Shown here piece after piece: positions 1-11,619 of a stretch of DNA of 64,000 nucleotides; position 1 is the stretch's first letter, and every line of letters starts with the position of its first letter. Below the pieces are notes generated by a model. That model did no database searches. It was not told where the DNA came from and worked only from the letters and a program-made list of their open reading frames with translations. A program made the translations under genes and the position numbers. The stretch spans positions 3,773,501 through 3,837,500 of the forward strand of contig JAEVHH010000002.1 of NCBI GenBank assembly GCA_017607445.1, given 5' to 3'. Source of the DNA: Histoplasma ohiense. Lineage: Eukaryota; Ascomycota; Eurotiomycetes; Onygenales; Ajellomycetaceae.

Positions 1-689
1 TCACATGAGGCTGGGAGCAAGTTGATGGATACTGGTATAAAATTGTTATTCATCTATCTATGCATCAGTCTTCTCAGATCATTTCATGCCAGTTCATGGA
101 AAGGAGGCACTAGTTGGTGCCCTTAGTCATGGCAATTACCTGGATGGGTTTTCTCAATTCAATGACATGGACCTCTCCACTGAGTTATTGGAGAAACAAC
201 ACAAAACATTGTTGAAAAGGGTGATGGAGAAAAAACTGCTGTCTATATATCCATGTTCTTTTGCTCTTATCAACCAGCCTGCAACAGCAATAGCACGCAA
301 ATTATCTGAGAACGCAAATCCATGAGATAGATCATTTCCATTCCCAAGCATTTTGCCCCTTCCTCCTCCAAGACTCGCATGAATGCCTCTAGACACTTGA
401 AATATTGGGCAATAATTTTGGGCGGTGGCCCATCGCGTGTCCAGTCCGAGGTCCCATTGACAGGCCTAAATCTTAGATGTCTTGCAAAAGCCACCACGAC
501 ACAGAGCCAAACAACCGGGCAGCTTCAATGTGTATGATTGCAACAATAGTGAGGTTGTACCTGTTACAGACAATAATATTTGTCAAGCTGAGACTATTGC
601 AAAACAGCTTAAGCTTACTAGAAATGCATGTCGTTACCTTTTCAACTTGGCCGAAGAGTTATTTCGCGAAGAAACCCATCTTTTCCGCC
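1..689. other. Left edge, no supported gene
   Basis: Short open frames occur on both strands, but none has a recognisable domain, a convincing start context or splice signals. The right part may contain decayed N-terminal sequence of the kinase relic that follows, since kinase-like reading can be followed back only to about 690. Nothing else is supported. Confidence 0.5.
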
Positions 690-1994
690 ATGTTTTCCCG
701 TCATATCCCCTGTCGTTGAATCCTGCATTGCCTGGGAGGAAGAAATATTGCCCTTCTACGAGCATGACCAATACTATCCAGTCCGACTTTTGTGAAGTCT
801 TTAACACAAGGTAGCGACTTGTTTGGAAAACTAGGTTATGGCGCCTACTCGACGGTATGATTTTGTCGAGACTTGATGTAAGCAGAAAACAACAGGTAGT
901 TAACTGAAGAAGAAAAGTGTTGGAAGATTGAAAGCTTTTCTAGATTGTCCCTCAAACTGACCCTTGACCAGAGAACAAAAGTATGCGGCACTGAAAATTT
1001 CAACTCAGCTGAAAAACTTCCCCAAGAAAGCTCGCGCAAGGCTCAATATCTACAAGCATCTAAGTAAACTCAACTCTCCCCATCCAGGCCAGGGATGTAT
1101 CCGCGAGTTATACGACAAATTCGAAATTCCAGGCCCTCTTAGCAGTCATCAGTGCTTGGTGCTCCAACCAATGCGTATGAGCTGGCATAATCTGATACAA
1201 AACTATAGACCTCTAGAGGTGTCTATGCTGCGGGAGATGTTGAGGCGGCTCATCAATGTTCTTGATTTCCTTCATACGGAGGCCCATATTTTCCACACCG
1301 GTATGCGACCTATGGTTGGTTTTGTGATAGAGAACAATGACTGGAGGTATCTGGCCCTATGTGGTTTTGGCGAGGCTAGGATTGGAAAGATTCAGCAGGA
1401 CATCGGCCCGTTTGTTCAGCCACACATTTATAGCGCACCAGAAGTGGCATTTGAGATTCCTTGGGGCGCTTCCGTGGTTATATGGAATGTTGCTACGCTG
1501 GTAAATAGGCGCTGTCTTGCTCGTTACATTTGTTGCTGTTTGGTGACACTAACATCTTCCTTCTAATAGGTTTGGGATCTACTCGACGGAAGACACCTGT
1601 TTAACAACATTGAACGAACAGGGTCGTTACGGTCCATTCAAGCACACGGCTCAGGCACACGGCTCAGGTAGTTGCTTTGCTCGGACCACCACCTAAGGAG
1701 CTCATACTACGAAGTGAAACAATAGGACAGTACTTTGATGCTGATGGTCAGTTCCTTTCATGTCTCTCTTACCTCTTTGACCAGGCTGACTCTGCAACTC
1801 AAGGCAACTGGCAAGCAGGAAAACATGTGGAAATACCTGATATTTCCTTCGAACACATTGAGACGTGATTAGAAGGCAATGGTAAGGTCCGCTTTCTCAA
1901 GTTCATTCGGTCGATACTGAGCTGGCTTCCTGGGGGTCGAAAGACGGCTAAGGAGATCCTTGAGGATTCTTGGTTGAATGAAGAATCGGTGTGA
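690..1994 (+). pseudogene. SRPK-like protein kinase relic
   Basis: This is a decayed member of the SR-protein-kinase-like family that is expanded in Onygenales. Landmarks occur in order across shifting frames: the pre-kinase EEEILPFYEHDQYYPVR stretch near 737, a Gly-rich loop GYGAYSTV near 835, the AALKI lysine near 987, the CIRELYDKFEIPGP stretch near 1100, the catalytic-loop region near 1300, the GFGEARIG activation start near 1365, SAPE near 1437, LLGPPPKE near 1677, and a C-terminal SWLP...AKEILEDSWL ending at TGA 1992-1994. An intron with good borders (1501-1569) still joins the WNV and VWDLLDGRHLF parts. Lesions include a frameshift near 780, a TGA at 858-860 where Trp is expected after the G-loop, and further frame changes near 900-960 and 1640. 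The HxD loop reads HTG and DFG reads GFG, so the catalytic and Mg-binding Asp are lost. Pseudogene status is firm; the subfamily name rests on recalled sequence. Confidence 0.8.
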
Positions 1995-4019
1995 ATGGGC
2001 CTTGGATGCCAGATATCCATCCTGCCAGCGTACCTTTCAACGAGATGGTGGATACAAATTGCTTTGATCCCCAGGATGCATCGTGAAGTGATAGCAGATC
2101 TCTATGTAGATACCTACCCACCTATGTATCATGCTCTCATTATCATAACCATCATTTATACTTCACAGAAAAAAATTCCACAACAGTATTCCATGGTGTC
2201 GCATAAACAAGGACACAAAGCGGCCCGAAACCTAGAAAAATGAGAAGATATTGAGGACGAAGCAACAAACCTCCTGCACTAATCCGGGAGGAAAAGAGCA
2301 AAATTTCCCATGCCCCTTAGATAGCTTGTTGATTTTGATCATGTTAGCTTAATGCTTCTGTCGGCCAACAAAAAGCCTCTGACCGCGAGACAGCATCCGA
2401 ATATGCAATGCAACATAAATGGTGTTCCCCCTCCCCCCCCAAAAAAAAATAAATAAATAAATAAATAAATATATTCCCGCCTCACTGCAACGCCCACGAT
2501 AAACGGTCACTTAGAACCAGCGCATTTGATCTAACCATTTTGGAATAATCAATGCTTCTCCAGAATGTTTACTGCATCGGATTCCAGCTATTCCTTTAAA
2601 AAGGGAAACATTTTTAAACGCCTAAGGGTGCAACATTTGTGGGAGTACATATGGTATTTTGGAGGTAGCGTCAGAAAAACACATCCCCTATTCACATTCC
2701 AAATATGGTACTGACCATATAAGTGGTGTTGCGGCTCCCTGTTTCCTTGTGATCTTTTGCTGAAATAATTCCACACTCGAACAAACCTGCCTTGCTCATG
2801 CATGGCGCATGTATTTATTATGCAGTTGTTTAGGTCATCCGGGGAACATAGGGGGCGTTTTGCGGTGTGCCAGAAAGGTCATTGAATTTGTTTATTTATT
2901 TAGTTATTTACTTTTCAATCAGTTTCTCCTTTGTATTCCGTATTTCCATTCTGTCCAGCTAGCAAAATCAGGGACTTATCAAGTTCCTGTTTTATTTTGT
3001 TTTATTTCTTGTTGCACTGCATTGTCCTCTACAGGATAAAGTTGGCATGTCACTTCCCCTGCGCACTATTTCTTCCTGCCAATTCTTTATATGCCTGTTG
3101 CACTGCCTATACCTATGTAGGTATTTGTGCTGTTAATGTTAATAGGATTACCATGATTGATAGACAGAGACCTGACCATGGCAATGAAGGAATCAAAAGG
3201 CTCTTTGATAAGACATTGACATGAAATATATACACAAATATCTCAGGTTCATAATTATCTTCTTGCCTCTTTGTATTCATGTTGCTGATGAGGCTAGTCA
3301 ATCTTGAGAAGGCTCTACTAACAAAGGTCAGCATGGCAACAGAATTTGATTTCTGATGTCTTGTCTGTTTTTGACTTTTTTGAGTTACATTATACCTCTT
3401 CCTTGTTCTGTTTCACAGTCTTTGTAAACTTGGTGATCAATCAAGAAAATCAGTTGACTAAATCCATCCTAATGAGAGATTTTAGGTTTGAAGATGGTAG
3501 AGGATCTATCGGAATGCATAGTTCATGGAGAGTGAAAAATCTGGGCAGTTGCTGAGTTGTTATAAAAGTCAGAGGGAATCTATTTACGAAAGATCGCATC
3601 TCTAAGGTGTGAGTATACTAGTATGCTCTGAGCAAAAGCTTATTTACCATAGAATATAATACGGTATACTTCTTTGATATTTACTCCTATCAGATTGTAT
3701 TCTAGTAGAATCAATGCTCAAAGGAAAGGGCGGGCTGTACTACATTGTCTGATATACCAGTACTCATAGTTAGGGCATCCTCCCCTGCGATTACTTAGCA
3801 AAATTAGTTGGCAGAAAAGTCTAAGTTGCGTACCACAGGTTCTCGATACTAGTAACTTAACCACCAGTTTGCGACGAATTAACTGTCCCGCATCACTGAA
3901 AAGTCTTGAGAAAACTCCAGTAATACCTGACGCCGAGTTTAACGCAGTACCACGGTCCTAATTGCCGCTGCTCGGAATCCTACGCTTTATTGATCTTGCT
4001 CTATTGTGCGCTCAAAGTC
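1995..4019. other. Intergenic, AT-rich, no gene seen
   Basis: About 2 kb separates the kinase relic from gcn20. It contains a C-run followed by A-run and an (AAAT)n microsatellite at about 2430-2472 and a T-rich stretch at about 2880-3010. Open frames here are short, unspliced and lack known motifs. The last few hundred bases should carry the gcn20 promoter, but I can identify no specific element. Confidence 0.6.
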
Positions 4020-6841
4020 ATGGAGGCGGAAATCCAGAAGCGGATTCCCGGAATCGATCATGTGATATCCGAATACTCAGTTGTAAGGACCCTCCCTAGG
4101 TATCTTAATCCTTGAAACATGTATTTCTATGTGCTTGTGTGTGCCAAAAGGCCTTCTCCGGGCTCGTTTTATATGATCCCCGCTGATCTCTACCACAGGG
4201 TTACCTGACCCATGCATCTAAAACCTATGTCGAGGACTCTGATCCAAATGCACCTTCGCCCTTGTCAGAAGCTGCGGAAGCAATCTCGGCACTGCTTGTA
4301 TCTGCCTCAGGGGACTTCAGCCCTAAAAATGAAGAGGAAATCCAGAATCTGATCAAGAAATTTGTCTCGACTCTCAGCGTTGCAAATGGCGTCGATGCCA
4401 AATCCCAAGTGCCCTTTGCGGCCAAGAAGCTCGACCAGACCATACATGTCGGTTCGCAGCGCAATATGTCATCGACCCTAGGCTTGGCTGGGGCTTCAGT
4501 TGACCTGGAATCTGCCAATACGCGAAAGGTGGAATCCCGCGTCGACAAGAAGAAGCTAGAAAAGGCAGAGGCCAAGATCCGCGCGAAGCAGGCGAGGAAA
4601 GAGATGAAGACCGTTGAGTACGAGGCGTCACGCTTGCTCAAAGAGCCCGAGTCCACGCAGTCCTATGAGGAGTTCTACATGGCAGTCAATCCCTTACAAA
4701 TGGGCGGGGATGCGTCGAAGAGCAAGGATGTTAAGGTCGACAGCTTCGATGTTGCAATCTCTGGCAAGCGGATTTTAACAGATGCGTCGTTGACCTTGGC
4801 ATATGGGAGGCGCTACGGTTTGGTTGGCCAGAACGGTATTGGAAAGAGTACTCTTCTTCGTGCGCTGAGTCGGCGGGAAGTGCCTATTCCGACGCATATT
4901 TCCATTCTTCACGTAGAACAAGAGGTATTTAGGTCTTTCGATGTGGGTTACTTGTAGTTCGAATATGGCTGACTGCTCGTTTTGCAGATTGCTGGTGACG
5001 ACACTCCGGCATTGCAAGCTGTTCTGGATGCCGATGTTTGGCGGAAACACCTTCTTAAGGAGCAAGACGTTTGTTTCACTCCACTGATATTCTCCAAAGA
5101 CTGTCTTGAAAAGTACGTGGCTAACTGCTTCGTGTAGAAAATCTCGGCTGAGCTTGCATCCATCGAGCAAGAGCGTTCGTCCATGGCGGACACTTCGAAA
5201 GACGCTATACGCCTTGACAAGGAGAGGGAGGCGCTCGACATCACGTTAAGTGATATTCACGGCAAACTAGCAGAAATGGAGTCAGATAAGGCAGAGCCTC
5301 GCGCCGCAAGCATCCTTGCCGGGTTGGGCTTCTCCCCAGAGCGGCAGCAGTTTGCCACAAAGACCTTCTCTGGAGGCTGGCGTATGCGTCTTGCGTTAGC
5401 CCGTGCTCTATTCTGCGAGCCTGATCTATTATTGCTCGACGGTTCGTTTTTCTTCCACTCGGACTCCCGCCCAAACCCCTTTTACCGATTACGTATGTAC
5501 GGCTCTCGCTAATTCAATTCTGGACTACAGAGCCGTCTAACATGTTGGACGTGCCGTCCATTACATTCTTGTCAAACTATCTCCAGACGTATCCAAGCAC
5601 GGTCTTAGTTGTTTCTCACGATCGATCATTCCTCAATGAGGTTGCAACTGATATTATCCACCAACATGCTGAGCGATTGGACTATTATAGAGGTGCTAAT
5701 TTCGGTATGTTTTCTCTGTTCAGTAGTTTTGATAATGGAGATAGATGTAGGAAGTAAAATTCTGACCGCTTTTACAGAATCCTTTTATGCAACCAAGGAA
5801 GAGCGAAGAAAGACTGCCAAAAAGGAATACGAGAATCAAATGGCTCAAAGAGCTCATTTGCAAGGTGCGTATGGTATACACGTATACCCGATCGAACAGG
5901 TATTAACTCTGCACAGCCTTCATTGATAAATTCCGCTACAACGCCGCGAAATCCTCCGAAGCACAATCAAGAATCAAGAAACTCGAGCGCATGCCGGTTC
6001 TGCAACCGCCTGAGAACGAATACGTCGTCCACTTCAGTTTCCCAGAGGTCGAGAAACTATCTCCGCCCATCGTGCAGATGTCAGAAGTGTGCTTCGGTTA
6101 CACAAAGGACAAACTTCTTTTGAAGAACGTCGACTTGGATGTACAGCTCGATTCACGGATTGGCATTGTTGGGCCCAACGGAGCTGGTAAAACCACTGTG
6201 TTGAAACTGCTCATTGGCCAACTACAACCCACGTCAGGACTCATATCTCAGCACCCTAGACTCCGGATTGGGTTCTTCGCGCAGCATCATGTGGATGCAC
6301 TGGACATGAATACCAGCGCCGTCGGATTCATGGCAAAAAATTACCCCGGACGGACTGATGAAGAATACCGGCGACATCTAGGAGCGTATGAAACCTCGGT
6401 TTTATTTTCATTCAATTCCATACATACGCACGCCCTTCGTTTTAAAGCTGAAGCTAACTATTTTCGATTTTCTGACGAAATAACTGTAGTTTCGGCATCA
6501 CCGGCATGACGGGCCTTCAAAAGCTCGAGCTCCTATCCGGCGGCCAAAAGTCCCGCGTTGCCTTTGCGTGCCTCTCGCTAACGAACCCGCACATCCTCGT
6601 TCTCGACGAGCCGTCCAACCATCTCGACATTGAGGCGATGGATGCGCTGTCCGACGCATTGAAGAAATTCCAGGGCGGCGTGCTGATGGTCTCGCACGAC
6701 GTGACGATGTTGCAGAATGTGTGCACGAGCTTGTGGGTCTGCGATCATGGAACGGTGGAGAAGTTCCCTGGCGATGTCAAGGCGTATAAGAAGAGGATCA
6801 CAGAACAAGCCAATGCGGCGGGAGTGGTTGCTGCGCATTAG
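4020..6841 (+). CDS. gcn20: Gcn20, ABC-F translational regulator
   Basis: Twin-cassette ABC-F ATPase without membrane segments. In yeast Gcn20 binds Gcn1 on ribosomes and helps activate the eIF2alpha kinase Gcn2 during amino-acid starvation. Eight exons join in phase: 4020-4082, 4199-4924, 4988-5068, 5138-5441, 5531-5704, 5778-5864, 5917-6385, 6490-6841. They give 751 aa, against 752 in yeast. The first 200 residues are the Gcn1-binding type of N-terminus. Cassette 1 has Walker A GQNGIGKST near residue 230, signature FSGGWRMRLALARAL near 367 and Walker B running into EPSNMLD, which is split by an intron. Cassette 2 has Walker A GPNGAGKT near 564, signature LSGGQKSR near 650 and LDEPSNHLD near 670. 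The start at 4020 opens a 21-codon first exon that joins exactly in phase. No defect seen. Confidence 0.93.
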
Positions 6842-7155
6842 ACATTAGACGATGTTACTTAGCAATCCCCTTTGCGTGTAGATGGCGAATAAGGGCGAGG
6901 ACAACCTTGGGTCTTGGTAACGATTTAGCCACGTTCAGAGGCACTAGTACGTATTATTTATTACCTGTCCCCATCGTACCAAGACGGTATTGCCGTATCG
7001 TGATGTCTCAGCCAATCGAAGCCGACATCGCTCCAGCCTTCTTCGGCTTCCCAGCAGCAATTCCAAGGTTCCATCCTCCATATCTTCCATGGATATCGCT
7101 CCCGCTGTAGAGAAAGTAACGTGTATACCACCAGCTCCATCATGCCACGCGCCAT
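6842..7155. other. Short intergenic region
   Basis: The 314 bases between the gcn20 stop and the transporter start must hold the gcn20 3' end and the transporter promoter. I see no distinct element. ATGs at 7003 and 7090 are in other frames and lead quickly to stops. Confidence 0.5.
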
Positions 7156-9199
7156 ATGCAATCCTTTCACTCGCCGCACGCAATAGCAGATACCGCTGTG
7201 GCAGACACCCACGAGGATTTTGAACTGCAAGAGATGAGTTCGGCTGCTGCCACTAACCCTGAAGCTCCATTGCTCGCCTCTCGCGATGCAGCTCCTCGCT
7301 CTCCGCCACCCAGATACTCTGACCACCAGTTTGGGAATGATACCGCCAGCAATGATGGTGATAGTAGGCGGTCGCTGGGACAGGCACCAGCAGCTGCACC
7401 CGCAGAGTCGGGAGGCTGGTTTATATGGACACTAACATGTTCAGCGGGGATTAGTGGTTTGCTTTTCGGATATGAGTAAGATCGCGGTCTTCCTCCTGTT
7501 TTTTGTTGCTGTACAGATATCCCTTGGACGGAAGACAGTATAAGCAAGGACTGACTCTCTATTGCTAACTATGTGCGGTTTCATCGCGGAACAGTACAGG
7601 TGTTATTTCATCCACTCTGGTTTCGATTCGAACGGACCTTTCAGGCCACCATCTCACCACCCTCGACAAGAGTCTGATCACTTCATGCACCAGTCTATTC
7701 GCGCTAATAGCAAGCCCATTCGCGGGTATTTGGGGGGATAAACTTGGCCGTAGACCCATCATACTCATCGCGGATGCCTTGTTCATCGTCGGGGCGTTGT
7801 GGCAGGCCGCATCCTCGACCGTCTGGAGCATGATATTAGGCCGGAGCCTGGTTGGATTGGGGGTTGGAGCAGCTAGTCTGGTTACTCCTTTGTACGTTTT
7901 AAAATGCGGAAGAGACCTCGTGCTATACTCTCCGTTGCTGGTTTACGGAAACAGATCATTTACGGCACTACAGAGAAATTCACAGAAGCTAATGAGACGT
8001 TGAGCAACAGGTACATATCAGAACTATCACCACCTGATATCCGCGGGAGACTGGTAACCATCCTAAGTCTCTTCGTCACTGGTGGCCAGGTAGTCGCCTA
8101 TACCATCGGCTGGCTCTTCTCAACCACCCACGCGGGATGGCGGTGGATGGTCGGCCTCGGAGCCCTCCCTGGAATAATCCAGCTTTCCATCCTGCTCTTC
8201 CTCCCCGAAACCCCGCGCTGGCTTGTCCGTGCGGAAAGGCAACCCGAAGCCCGTCGAGTGATCCACAAAATATACGGTTCCTCTAACCCCCGAGTGCCGG
8301 AACAACTCGTCCGGGACATCGAGCGCGAGCTCGTCGCGGAGGAGAACGCCGTGGACGAGCTCCTCAAACCCATAGATCAAGAAACATCGGACCACCACTG
8401 GTTCCGTCTTCCCCGTGGCTGGGCCGCTCTATTTCAGATCGACGGCAACCGCCGCGCCTTGGCCATCGCCTGCATGCTCCAAGCGCTCCAGCAACTCTGC
8501 GGCTTCAACTCACTCATGTATTTCAGCGCAACCATCTTCTCGCTCCTAGCATTCTCCTCGCCCACCCTAACCTCCCTCTCCGTCGCCGTGACAAACTTCC
8601 TCTTCACTCTCCTCGCCTTCTCGCTCATCGACCGCATCGGCCGCCGCCGCATCCTCCTCTCCTCTGTCCCCATCATGACCGCAGCCTTGCTTCTCTGCGC
8701 CCTCGCCTTCTCTGTCTTCGATCCCCCAACAAACGGCGACGACCCGTCGCCGCCGCCACAGGAACCGGGCGGAGGATCTGGTTCAGCGCTCGCCCCTCTC
8801 GCGCCTCTCCTTATCCTCACTTCCCTCACAATCTACACCGCTGCCTACGCCTCCGGCATCGGCACGATACCCTGGCAGCAATCCGAGCTATTTCCTTTAG
8901 GTGTGCGCTCGCTCGGCTCAGCGCTTGCCACGGGGACGAACTGGGGGTCTAATTTTGTCGTCGGGCTCTCGTTCCTGCCGATGATGGATTGGATATCTCC
9001 CGTGTGGACGTTTGTGATGTATGCGGTTATTTGCGGGGCGGGGTGGGGGTTGACTTGGGCGATATATCCAGAGATGAGTGGACTGGGGTTGGAGGAGGTC
9101 AGGGGGTTGCTTGTGGCTGGATGGGGCGTTAGGGAGAGTGTAGAGGGATTTAAGAGGAGGAGGGGGGAGAGGAGAAGTGAAGAAGGGGAGGGTCTATAG
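7156..9199 (+). CDS. MFS sugar/inositol transporter (ITR-like)
   Basis: Twelve-helix major facilitator of the sugar porter family, expected in the plasma membrane as a proton symporter. Three exons (7156-7475, 7595-7891, 8011-9199) give 601 aa; the intron 1 junction rebuilds GYDTGVISS and the intron 2 junction rebuilds TPLYISEL. After a Ser/Pro/Ala-rich cytosolic N-terminus of about 90 residues come the family marks: GLLFGYD in helix 1, DKLGRRP between helices 2 and 3, YISELSPPDIRGRLV, PETPRWLV at the end of helix 6, LQALQQLCGFNSLMYFS in helix 7 and DRIGRRR between helices 8 and 9. The sequence IPWQQSELFPLGVRSLGSALATGTNW in helix 10 is the part that most resembles fungal myo-inositol transporters (Itr1/Itr2). 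The 9-10 loop carries a Pro/Gly-rich insert (near 8725-8800). The substrate is inferred from similarity only; other polyols or hexoses are possible. Confidence 0.85.
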
Positions 9200-10307
9200 A
9201 TCTGTTATTCGTTGCAACATCGTTTCATTCTTCCTCTTAGATACAAATTTTCAAATTTCCAATTTTTTTTTTTTTTTTTTTTTTACCTTCCCTTGTTAAC
9301 CGAGGACACAAATTCTCACGATCATAGGAAACGGGGTTCGTACTGGTATGGCTCATTATATATATATATCAATTAACCGGATGGAGACAAAGCCTAAACT
9401 ACTAGTCGTATACTCCGAAACAATGGCCAGAGAATCATTGTGATAAATACCACATATTATGGATGGATCTCATGATAAGTACTGATTCTAGGTTGCTCGT
9501 GGGCTGTCACCAGAGAGTTGGAGTTATGTAGCTCTTTGAATTCCATACTTCTACTAGCTAGTCAGCAACTACCCGTTGATCCTTTTTATCCAGAGATCGA
9601 TTATCTTTTTGCCTTTTGTTCTTTTTCTCTGCTTTTTGCTTATTTATCTGAGCCACCGACGCTAGTCCACAACGGGAAGCACACTGCCACCGCTGACTCA
9701 GCTATGCCAAGGCGCGAATTCGGTTGGATTTCAAGTCCTTACGTTTTACGCCGTAGCTATCTATCTACAGATCTGTATATAGATATATAGATATATAGAT
9801 ATGTAGTGGCTCTACCAGTAGGCGTAGTTCGTGCGGTGATAACAACCGCCCGTCGAGAATAATGCCAGGCGTGGGTGCAGATGTCGATGCAGATGCACGG
9901 TGCTGCTTCTGGTGCTGCTGTGCGCGGTGGCAGCGGGTTGTTGAAAAGTGGAGGAATCAGCAATTGAGCCAGCGTTGTGTCCCTGCAGGAACCGCGAGCA
10001 GCATTTTCGGCGTCGAGGACGGTGGAGTAAATCTGATTCATAATTCTTGCCACCCCATACACGGAGTGCTTCTCCTGCTTCTTCTAAGTTCTGCTTCTTC
10101 TGCCTCTCCCTCGCAGGAGTCCCCAATGTCGTCGTCCACTGGCATTGCAATTGCACCGAGTCAATCCGTGCATCGCAGCTAGTGCGCGCCCAACCGTTGT
10201 TGTTGTCGTCGCCGCCGCCGCCGCCGCCGTCGTTCGCTGTCTCTCCCCAGCCCACTTTCGTCTCAGCCCAAAGCCGCCACCAACACGAGCCCTGCCTGCT
10301 GTCTTGC

Positions 10308-10350
10308 ACCCATTACGCCCCATTACGCCCCATTACGCCTCCATTACGCC
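10308..10350. repeat. Tandem CATTACGCC repeat, four copies
   Basis: The motif CATTACGCC occurs four times in a row with spacers of one or two bases. The array lies about 1.3 kb upstream of the membrane-protein gene at 11620. The function is unknown; it could be a protein-binding array or a plain minisatellite. Confidence 0.8.
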
Positions 10351-10502
10351 CTAGTTCACCGCAGTTCACCGCATTCTCCCGCCGCCCGCCGCCCGTGACC
10401 ATACCGTACCGTACGCCGGCTCGTCGGTGTGTTAACATGCTTCGTTCCTCCTTTTGATTCTCTCGCGGTCTCGTCTTCATTCCTCCTTCACATCTCACAT
10501 CT

Positions 10503-10570
10503 CCATCCTCACCTCTATCCTCATCCCTCTATCCTCATCCCGCCATCCTCATCCCACCATCCTCATCCCT
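10503..10570. repeat. Pyrimidine-rich ATCCTCATCC tandem array
   Basis: ATCCTCATCC units recur every 14-16 bases, with variable CTCT/CGCC/ACC spacers, in the upstream region of the gene at 11620. It is a low-complexity CT-rich tract of the kind found in fungal promoters and leaders. Confidence 0.7.
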
Positions 10571-11556
10571 CTCCGTCTTCCATCGCCTTCCCGTCCATTC
10601 CCGCCATAGGATGGTTCCATTCTAGCTTGACTACCGCCTCTGCTTAGCCAGCCCCTGTTGAGGTTTGAGTCACCAACACTGGCCAACTGCCAAATACCTC
10701 TCTGCCTTCGACGAGATCTTCATCTGGGCGCCCATCTCCCAATCGTTTCCTTTCCCTCCTCCTCCTCCTCCCCCTCCTCCCCCTCCTCCCTCCACGCTGC
10801 GAGCGACTCACTGGATCTAATAGACGCACCTGCCGCCCGCTCCCTTCGTCCTCCACTTTCTTCCCATCGCTTTCTCTGCTCGCTCGACCGAGAGACACAC
10901 ATCGCCCGCAAGTCGCTTGTCTTCCCCAAATATATCCAATATATATATATATATATATATATAGATATAGATATATAATATATAACATATAATATATACC
11001 CTATAAATGCGCCTTCCTGAACCGAGACATTATTATCAACCCTCAGATCAGGCTTAGGCGGAACCTGATGCTTCGCTGTCGTACAGCCCCTGTTGTCTCG
11101 CTCTGCAAACCAACCACCCGCTGTGTCCATATTTTCCCTTTCTCATTACCCGCTGCCACCCTCTAATTGCTTTTTTTTTTTTTTTTTTTTTCCGAAGTAC
11201 TCACATCGTATCTCTCATATATTTACTCTCACACATATATATATATATATATATACGCCCGCAAACATCCAAAAAACACACCTGGTCGTATGCCGCTTCG
11301 GGGATAGGCCTGTCTGCCGATCTGTTTGTCGGTTCCTTTGTGGCCCCCTTTCTGGGCTTTCGACTTCGTTCCTCTCTCCGCTTTGAAATACCCATCAAAC
11401 GGATAACGGCCATTGATTGTCGTTGCGCCAAACCGGCCAATAATCGGGCTCTCTCATTTGAAACGCCGATATAGAAGGAAAAAGCAAGACTCGGCATAAC
11501 AATCGACAACTCTTGCACTTACATCTGTCCGCGTTTTTGAGATACATTAAAAAAAA

Positions 11557-11589
<33 letters not shown>

Positions 11590-11619
11590 GAAAGAAAGAA
11601 GAAAATACCACTCGCGAAT

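Larger units (their letters stand above)
9200..11619. other. Long intergenic region with simple repeats
   Basis: About 2.4 kb precedes the gene at 11620 and no coding frame in it is credible. It holds a T-run at 9263-9284, a GATA-type microsatellite at 9776-9803, pyrimidine-rich tracts (10740-10790), a (TA)n/GATA tract at about 10938-10978, a T-run at 11171-11193, a further (TA)n near 11237-11255, and an A-run followed by an AAAAG tract at 11549-11600 directly before the start codon. The latter part is probably a long 5' leader and promoter. Several open frames here are artefacts of these tracts. Confidence 0.6.

Noticed and set aside
86..396. Short overlapping open frames at the left edge
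   Set aside because: Two strands open at once, no motif and no start or splice support.
10644..11130. Open frames on both strands around 10.6-11.1 kb
   Set aside because: They translate pyrimidine tracts and (TA)n microsatellites; no domain or splice support.
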